This document shows positions 42,981 through 47,788 of a stretch of 47,788 nt of DNA, one piece after another; position 1 is the first letter of the stretch, and every line of letters begins with the position of its first letter. A model generated the notes under the pieces. That model saw only the letters and a program-made list of their open reading frames with translations, ran no database searches and was not told the DNA's origin. The stretch comes from an uncultured Clostridia bacterium. Its GTDB lineage: Bacteria > Bacillota > Clostridia > Lachnospirales > CAG-274. The DNA is taken from assembly GCA_947589405.1 (NCBI GenBank), contig CANQBT010000001.1, positions 1 through 47,788 of the forward strand, in the 5' to 3' direction. The position numbers and the translations under genes were made by a program.

Positions 42981-43257
42981 ATCGACCCTTCCACCATTTC
43001 AAACAATAAAATTGTTTGAAATGGTCCCCCTCCCCTCCGACGCCCTGTGGGCTAGGGGAGGCTAAAGGTGGGAGGATAAGGGACGCCTTAAGATAAGGCA
43101 CCCCAAATGCCTTAATAATGTTGAAAAATTTGTATTCATAACAAACTAAAAAATTATGGAGAACTACTGTCTAGGCTCCCCATTCGTAAGGGGAGCTCAG
43201 CCCAACCAAGAATTGCAAGTTATGAACAGATTTGCATGGGCTGACTGAAGGGTCGAT
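42981..43257. repeat. Intergenic MITE-like repeat, copy C (277 bp)
   Basis: The ends ATCGACCCTTC (42981-42991) and GAAGGGTCGAT (43247-43257) are perfect 11-bp inverted repeats. Next to the left end is a 14-bp perfect stem, CCATTTCAAACAAT/ATTGTTTGAAATGG (42992-43022). Further in are the CCCCTCCCCTCCGACGCCCT block, GGGACGCCTTAAG, a GCTCCCC/GGGGAGC hairpin, and a CAGCCCA/TGGGCTG hairpin (43198-43204 with 43237-43243). It is the compact version of copy B. No target-site duplication is evident. The gap 42934-43445 holds this repeat and AT-rich sequence before the glycosyltransferase gene, and no gene that I can support. Confidence 0.85.
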
Positions 43258-43445
43258 ACTAATACAAACACCAAACTTCCCTCTCTCCGTCCATTCGGCA
43301 GCATAATATTCCATAACAGCGGCAATATTGCTCCCTCTCCGGATCCATTTTGCTAAAAATTTCAAATTTATGTTGCTATATATTCGTTTTTGGGTTAAAA
43401 TAAACTTGGTATATTATAAAATCCTGTTGGAGAAAGGAGACTATT

Positions 43446-44396
43446 ATGACAGTAGATTTAATAGTTCCCTGCTACAATGAATCGGCTGTACTGAATATGT
43501 TTTATAACGAAGCAAGCAGAGTAGCCGACAGCATTAAAAATTACGATTTCAATTTTATATTTGTAAATGACGGAAGCAAGGATAACACTCTTGAAATAAT
43601 GAAGGAGCTTGCCGAAAAGGATAAGAGAGTAAAGTATATATCCTTTTCCCGCAACTTTGGCAAGGAATCCGCTATGTATGCCGGACTTAAAAATTCCTCA
43701 GGGGATTATACGGTAATACTTGACGCAGACCTTCAGCACCCTCCCGCTCTTATACCTGAAATGCTTAAGGCTATGGAGGAAGGCTATGACTGCTGCGCTA
43801 CAAACAGAGCCACAAGAGACGGAGATCCTTTCGTAAGGACATTTTTCACAAGGCGGTTCTACAGCTTTATAAACAAGATCTCTGAGGTGAATATGCCCGA
43901 CGGCGCAGGAGATTTCAGAATGATGAACCGCAAAATGGTTGAGGCGGTAATAGCTCTCAGCGAGGTACAGCGCTTTAGCAAGGGTATATTCAGCTGGGTA
44001 GGCTTTAATACAAAGTGGATAAGCTTCAACAATGTGGAAAGAGCCGCAGGTCAGACAAAATGGAGCTTTTGGGGACTTCTGAAATATGCTGCCGCAGGCA
44101 TTACGGCATTCTCCACATTTCCTCTTAAGGTAGCCATATATCTGGGAAGTCTTATATCCGTTTCTTCATTTGTATATCTTATATACATCGTTATAAAGAC
44201 ACTTGTACACGGCAAGGACCTTCCCGGCTATGCTTCCATAATAGCAATACTTCTGTTTCTTGGCGGCTGCATAATGCTGTGCTGCGGAATAATGGGAGAA
44301 TATATAGCCAAGATATATATAGAGGTCAAGAACAGACCTGTCTATATAATAGGCGAAACTAATATAGACAAGCCTGAGCACGACTATGGGAGGTAA
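43446..44396 (+). CDS. GT2 polyprenyl-phosphate sugar transferase (GtrB/CsbB-like)
   Basis: The product has 316 residues. Residues about 1-225 are a GT2 catalytic domain with VDLIVPCYNES, FVNDGSKDNT, LDADLQHPP (the metal-binding DxD-type site) and GAGDFRMMNR. Two C-terminal membrane segments (about 232-262 and 266-290) anchor it. This is the DPM1/GtrB/CsbB form, which puts a sugar on undecaprenyl phosphate on the inner face of the membrane. GGAG precedes the ATG. The GtrA gene follows by 5 bases and YfhO by 1, giving the three-component glycosylation module in one operon. Confidence 0.94.
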   Translation: MTVDLIVPCYNESAVLNMFYNEASRVADSIKNYDFNFIFVNDGSKDNTLEIMKELAEKDKRVKYISFSRNFGKESAMYAGLKNSSGDYTVILDADLQHPPALIPEMLKAMEEGYDCCATNRATRDGDPFVRTFFTRRFYSFINKISEVNMPDGAGDFRMMNRKMVEAVIALSEVQRFSKGIFSWVGFNTKWISFNNVERAAGQTKWSFWGLLKYAAAGITAFSTFPLKVAIYLGSLISVSSFVYLIYIVIKTLVHGKDLPGYASIIAILLFLGGCIMLCCGIMGEYIAKIYIEVKNRPVYIIGETNIDKPEHDYGR

Positions 44397-44401
44397 CAAA
44401 A

Positions 44402-44845
44402 ATGCTTAAAAATTTACTTTCCCGTATTGCCAACAGAGAAACGATAAGCTATCTTGTATTCGGCGTACTCACTACGATGGTCTGTCTTGTAAGCTATGAG
44501 CTTGTGAAGCTTATGCTTACGGCAGGTGCCGAGCCGACGCCCATACAGATGAATATTGCCAACGTGTCCAGCTGGGTACTGGCTGTGGCATTTGCCTATA
44601 TTACAAACAAGCTTTTTGTATTTCGCTCAAAGTCCTTTGCACCTGCATTGCTGCTTAAGGAGATCTCCTCCTTTGTGGGAGCAAGGCTTCTTTCTCTTGG
44701 CTTTGAAATAGTGTGGATGAATGTGACAGTATCTCTTTTGCACTTTAACGACAGCATATGCAAGATACTGGCTCAGTTTGTAATAGTGGTAATGAACTAT
44801 ATTTTCAGCAAATTATTTATATTTAAAAATAAAGGAGAGTCTTGA
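44402..44845 (+). CDS. GtrA family membrane protein (probable flippase)
   Basis: The product has 147 residues with four hydrophobic segments. The motif YLVFGVLTTMVCLVSYELVK at the start and AFAYITNKLFVFRSK in the middle are typical of GtrA/GtcA. Family members are thought to help move the polyprenyl-linked sugar across the membrane. GGGAGG precedes the ATG. It is sandwiched between the GT2 and YfhO genes, as in csbB-gtcA-yfhO-type systems. Confidence 0.92.
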   Translation: MLKNLLSRIANRETISYLVFGVLTTMVCLVSYELVKLMLTAGAEPTPIQMNIANVSSWVLAVAFAYITNKLFVFRSKSFAPALLLKEISSFVGARLLSLGFEIVWMNVTVSLLHFNDSICKILAQFVIVVMNYIFSKLFIFKNKGES

Positions 44846-44846
44846 C

Positions 44847-47633
44847 ATGAACGAAAAAAAGAAAAATCTGTTCTATGACAACAGGTTTGTAATACTGGCG
44901 TTTGTCCTTACGGCGCTTATAATGGGTACTACATATATTCTGAGACATGTATATCCCTTCGGTGATCAGATAGTGCTGAAGGTGGATCTTTACCATCAGT
45001 ACGCCCCCTTCCACGAAGAGCTTAGAAGCCGTATAGTAAACGGACAGAGCCTTATATACAGCTGGGAAGGCGGTCTTGGCAAGGAATTTATAACACAGGT
45101 AGCCTACTATACGGCAAGTCCCATAAGTATATTGATACTGCTCTTTTCTCAGGAGCTGCTGCCGGAAGCCCTTGCCATATTCATACTTTTAAAGACATGC
45201 TTTACAGCGGCGTTCTTTTCCTACTATTTAAGAAAACACTTTGACAAAAACGATATTTCAATTACAATATTCGGTCTGCTCTACGCCTTTACGGCATTTA
45301 TGACAGGCTATTACTGGAATGTCATGTGGCTTGACACAGTTGCCATATTCCCTCTTGTAGCACTTGGAATAGAAAAGCTTATACACGAGGATAAGCATGT
45401 TTTCTATCTTGTAGCACTTGTGTTCACAATGATAGTTAACTTCTATATGGCTGTTATCGTATGCGTATTTTCAGCTCTGTACTTTCTTGTTGTGCTCTTT
45501 TCGGAAAACAGCTGGAGTAAAAACAGAAGCTTTATAATATCCAGATTTATCAAATTTTCAATAGTATCCATAATAGCGGCTCTTATTTCAATGTTCATAC
45601 TGGCGCCTGTTGCCATTGCGCTTGGACAGACAGCTACAAGCGATACAAGCTTCCCACAGTTTGATATATACGACAATGTATATCAGCTTATTACCAACCA
45701 CTTCATAGGCGCAAGACCTGTCGTGCTGGCAAGAAACGAGGACCTTCCCAATGTATACTGCGGTATTGTGACTATGATGCTGATACCTCTGTATTTCTTC
45801 AATACAAAGATAGCGAAGAAGGAAAAAACACTTATAGCGGTTCTTCTTATATTCATGCTTATGTGTGCCTGCATAAAGCCTTTGGACTTTATGATACATG
45901 GCTTCCACTTCCCGTCTAATCTGCCTCACAGATATACATTCATATACAGCTTTATAATGCTTGTGATAGCATATAAGGGTCTTATGAATATAAAGTCTGC
46001 GGATATGATGTGGGTAGTGCTTTCGGGCGTTATATATGCGGTAGTTATACTGGTTACGGAATATATACTGGTGCCGAATATAAGCGATATAGACAGAGTA
46101 CTTTCCGATACAGATATTATTATAAACATTACGGCTATGATAGTTTATGGCGTGCTTATAAGCATGTACAAAAACACAAAGTCCTCCAATGTTACGGGAC
46201 TGCTCTGCATATTCCTTGTGCTGGCAATAGCCGAGTGTCTTTTCTCCAGCTATGAAGGTCTTGACAGGACCACTTCAAGAGATGAATATGTAAGATATAT
46301 AGAAAATGCCGACAAGGCAGTAGAATATCTTGATGAAAAGGAAAACGGCAATTTTTACAGAACGGAATTCAGGCGCTTTACAACAATAAACGATGCAGCG
46401 CTTTATCACTACAGAGGATTTTCACAGTTCTCATCACTTGCGCCCGGCGGTATATCAGAATTCATAGGTCATCTGGGTATAGCCGCTACAGGCAACAGCT
46501 ACAGATATTACGATCCTACGGCTCTTGTAGACGCTATGTTCGACCTTAAGTACGTTATGAATAAGGCGGCGGACAACGGCGACGGTACTATAAAGAACGA
46601 GAGATATGAAAAGGAGACCGAGTTCGGAAACGTATGGATATACAGAAACGACAGAGTGCTTCCTCTTGGATTTATGGTAAACAATGATATTGAGAACTGG
46701 GAAACTACGGAGTCAATGCCTTTCAGGGTACAGAACGACTTTGTAAAGCTGGCGGCAGGCATAGATGAAGAGATGTTCACAGACGTTCAGCCCGACAGTA
46801 TTACAAAGACATATATGGAGGTAACGGAAGATATTAACTCCAACGAATTTAAATATAAGCTGACCGATCCGGCTAATCTGGACCTTCTGCCTACCGTTAC
46901 AACGGAATTTACCTCAGATAAGGATCAATACCTGTTTGTATATGTAGACGCAGGAAACGCCAAGAGAGTCAAATACAAGACCGATACGGCTAACGAGGAC
47001 AGAGAGCTTTCGGCAGGCAAGAGTCTTTTCGATATAGGAAATGTAAAGGCAGGAGAAAAGATAACCGTTACATTTGAGCTTACAAACAAGGGTGAGTTTG
47101 AAAAGACATACAGAAAAGACGGTACTGTCAAGATATACGGCGCAAGCTATAATGATGAGGTATTCCAGAAGGCATATGACAAGCTTAAGGAGCATCCTTA
47201 CAATATCACAAGCTTTGAGGATACTCATATAGAGGGTACCGTAAATGCAGCTCAGGACGGTGTGCTCTTTACATCTATACCGTATATAGGCGGCTGGAAG
47301 GTATTTCTTGATGGACAGCCTGTGGATAAGGTATCTGTAGGCGATGACGGTGTCATAGGCGTTAAGGTACCTGCCGGAGAGCACAGTATCACATTTGACT
47401 TTACCTCTAAGGGACTTGTACCTTCTATAATAGTATCTGCCGCAGGTATCGCTATTGCAATAATATATACTCTTATAGACAAGAAGAGAAGGCTTAAAGC
47501 GGAGGAAAAGGCTGCTCAGGTGAAAGCCCATGAGGAAGCGGTCGCAGAAAGCATAAAAGCTCAAAAGGCAGAAGAAAAACGTATAAAAGCCGAAAGCAAG
47601 CCTAAAAAGCTTTCTAAGAAAGGCAGGAAATAG
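44847..47633 (+). CDS. yfhO: YfhO family membrane glycosyltransferase
   Basis: The product has 928 residues. About 13 membrane segments fill residues 14-460, with the YfhO signature near DLYHQYAPFHEELRSRI (about 50-66), SWEGGLGKEF, and the YYWNVMWLDTVAIFPL segment. A soluble extracellular beta-rich domain (about 465-865) and a final membrane segment (about 870-890) follow, then a Lys/Ala/Glu-rich cytoplasmic tail. Homologues are GT-C-type enzymes that take the sugar from the lipid carrier outside the cell and add it to teichoic acid or another surface polymer. Its two partners lie immediately upstream. AAAGGAG precedes the ATG; rfbC follows by 2 bases. Confidence 0.93.
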   Translation: MNEKKKNLFYDNRFVILAFVLTALIMGTTYILRHVYPFGDQIVLKVDLYHQYAPFHEELRSRIVNGQSLIYSWEGGLGKEFITQVAYYTASPISILILLFSQELLPEALAIFILLKTCFTAAFFSYYLRKHFDKNDISITIFGLLYAFTAFMTGYYWNVMWLDTVAIFPLVALGIEKLIHEDKHVFYLVALVFTMIVNFYMAVIVCVFSALYFLVVLFSENSWSKNRSFIISRFIKFSIVSIIAALISMFILAPVAIALGQTATSDTSFPQFDIYDNVYQLITNHFIGARPVVLARNEDLPNVYCGIVTMMLIPLYFFNTKIAKKEKTLIAVLLIFMLMCACIKPLDFMIHGFHFPSNLPHRYTFIYSFIMLVIAYKGLMNIKSADMMWVVLSGVIYAVVILVTEYILVPNISDIDRVLSDTDIIINITAMIVYGVLISMYKNTKSSNVTGLLCIFLVLAIAECLFSSYEGLDRTTSRDEYVRYIENADKAVEYLDEKENGNFYRTEFRRFTTINDAALYHYRGFSQFSSLAPGGISEFIGHLGIAATGNSYRYYDPTALVDAMFDLKYVMNKAADNGDGTIKNERYEKETEFGNVWIYRNDRVLPLGFMVNNDIENWETTESMPFRVQNDFVKLAAGIDEEMFTDVQPDSITKTYMEVTEDINSNEFKYKLTDPANLDLLPTVTTEFTSDKDQYLFVYVDAGNAKRVKYKTDTANEDRELSAGKSLFDIGNVKAGEKITVTFELTNKGEFEKTYRKDGTVKIYGASYNDEVFQKAYDKLKEHPYNITSFEDTHIEGTVNAAQDGVLFTSIPYIGGWKVFLDGQPVDKVSVGDDGVIGVKVPAGEHSITFDFTSKGLVPSIIVSAAGIAIAIIYTLIDKKRRLKAEEKAAQVKAHEEAVAESIKAQKAEEKRIKAESKPKKLSKKGRK

Positions 47634-47635
47634 AT

Positions 47636-47788
47636 ATGGGTAAAATAAAGGTAACGAAATGCCATATAGAAGGTCTTTGCGTAATAGAGCCTACAGTATT
47701 CGGAGATGAAAGAGGATACTTTATGGAAACATACAATCTCAACGATTTCAAGGCTGAGGGACTGGATATGGTATTTGTTCAGGACAAT
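47636..47788 (+). CDS. rfbC: dTDP-4-dehydrorhamnose 3,5-epimerase, partial
   Basis: The first 51 residues are present and the window ends in frame. The sequence MGKIKVTKCHIEGLCVIEPT, then FGDERGYFMETYN and MVFVQDN, is the usual N-terminus of RmlC/RfbC. The enzyme epimerises a dTDP sugar in rhamnose synthesis. The ATG at 47636 begins 2 bases after yfhO stops, with an AGG-rich site in the end of yfhO. The placement suggests dTDP-rhamnose genes continue to the right and share the transcript. Confidence 0.93.
   Translation, partial: MGKIKVTKCHIEGLCVIEPTVFGDERGYFMETYNLNDFKAEGLDMVFVQDN

Noticed and set aside
42961..43260. An insertion sequence in the 42.9-43.4 kb gap
   Set aside because: There are inverted terminal repeats but no transposase frame and no evident target duplication, so I call it a non-autonomous repeat only.
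43171..43365. A 64-residue minus-strand frame next to repeat copy C
   Set aside because: Half of it is repeat sequence, and it has no ribosome binding site or recognisable domain.

Overview
This is a gene-dense chromosomal window from a low-to-mid GC Gram-positive anaerobe, most likely a Clostridia (Lachnospirales-like) bacterium. Supporting signs are the strong AGGAGG-type ribosome binding sites, sigma-A promoters, lipoproteins, copper-amine-oxidase-like 'stalk' domain proteins, the rpsU-yqeY pair, a fused FeoA-FeoB iron transporter, and a three-gene teichoic-acid-type glycosylation module. Ile is very often written ATA and Arg AGA throughout. I see no phage, plasmid, IS or CRISPR module. 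The window is mostly core genome, with a few unusual domain insertions and a small family of mobile-looking intergenic repeats.

Layout. 1-4.6 kb: a promoter pointing out of the left edge; a small lipoprotein gene; a C_GCAxxG_C_C-type redox protein; and the ACT-regulator / homoserine dehydrogenase / aspartokinase operon, all on the minus strand. 4.6-11.3 kb (minus): a CdaR/PucR-type regulator, FtsE, FtsX, a coiled-coil M23 murein hydrolase and a membrane-anchored stalk plus beta-propeller protein. This is an FtsEX-hydrolase cell-wall module. 11.5-17.9 kb (plus): a ZapA-like coiled-coil protein, a U32 peptidase, an FtsW/RodA-type polymerase and a class B-like PBP, so division and wall genes point both ways from about 11.4 kb. 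18.0-19.5 kb (minus): a stalk-domain protein, yqeY and rpsU. 19.6-23.6 kb (plus): FeoAB and an NCS2 purine permease. 23.9-28.8 kb (minus): a complete Liv branched-chain amino-acid ABC operon. 28.9-31.3 kb (minus): cinA-recA. 31.4-33.2 kb (plus): an exported protein with a Thr/Glu stalk. 33.8-34.2 kb (minus): a HIT protein. 34.3-42.9 kb (plus): cardiolipin synthase, a stalk-domain protein, potABCD and an exported beta-rich protein. 43.4 kb to the end (plus): GtrB-type glycosyltransferase, GtrA, YfhO and the start of rfbC.

Most striking observations. (1) The PotA ATPase carries about 170 extra residues inside its C-terminal TOBE region. They look like two tandem surface-adhesin Ig-like modules, which is unexpected in a cytoplasmic subunit. 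(2) FtsX has a roughly 125-residue Thr/Gln/Ala-repeat insert in the extracellular loop that normally contacts the murein hydrolase. (3) Three intergenic sites carry related palindromic repeats; two have terminal inverted repeats (TCGACCCTTC...GAAGGGTCGA). A stem shared by all three keeps its pairing through compensatory changes, and one copy contains two diverged copies of a nested 60-bp module. (4) Thr/Glu/Ala/Gln-rich spacers recur in exported proteins of unrelated families, which hints at a common surface feature such as glycosylation or wall spanning.
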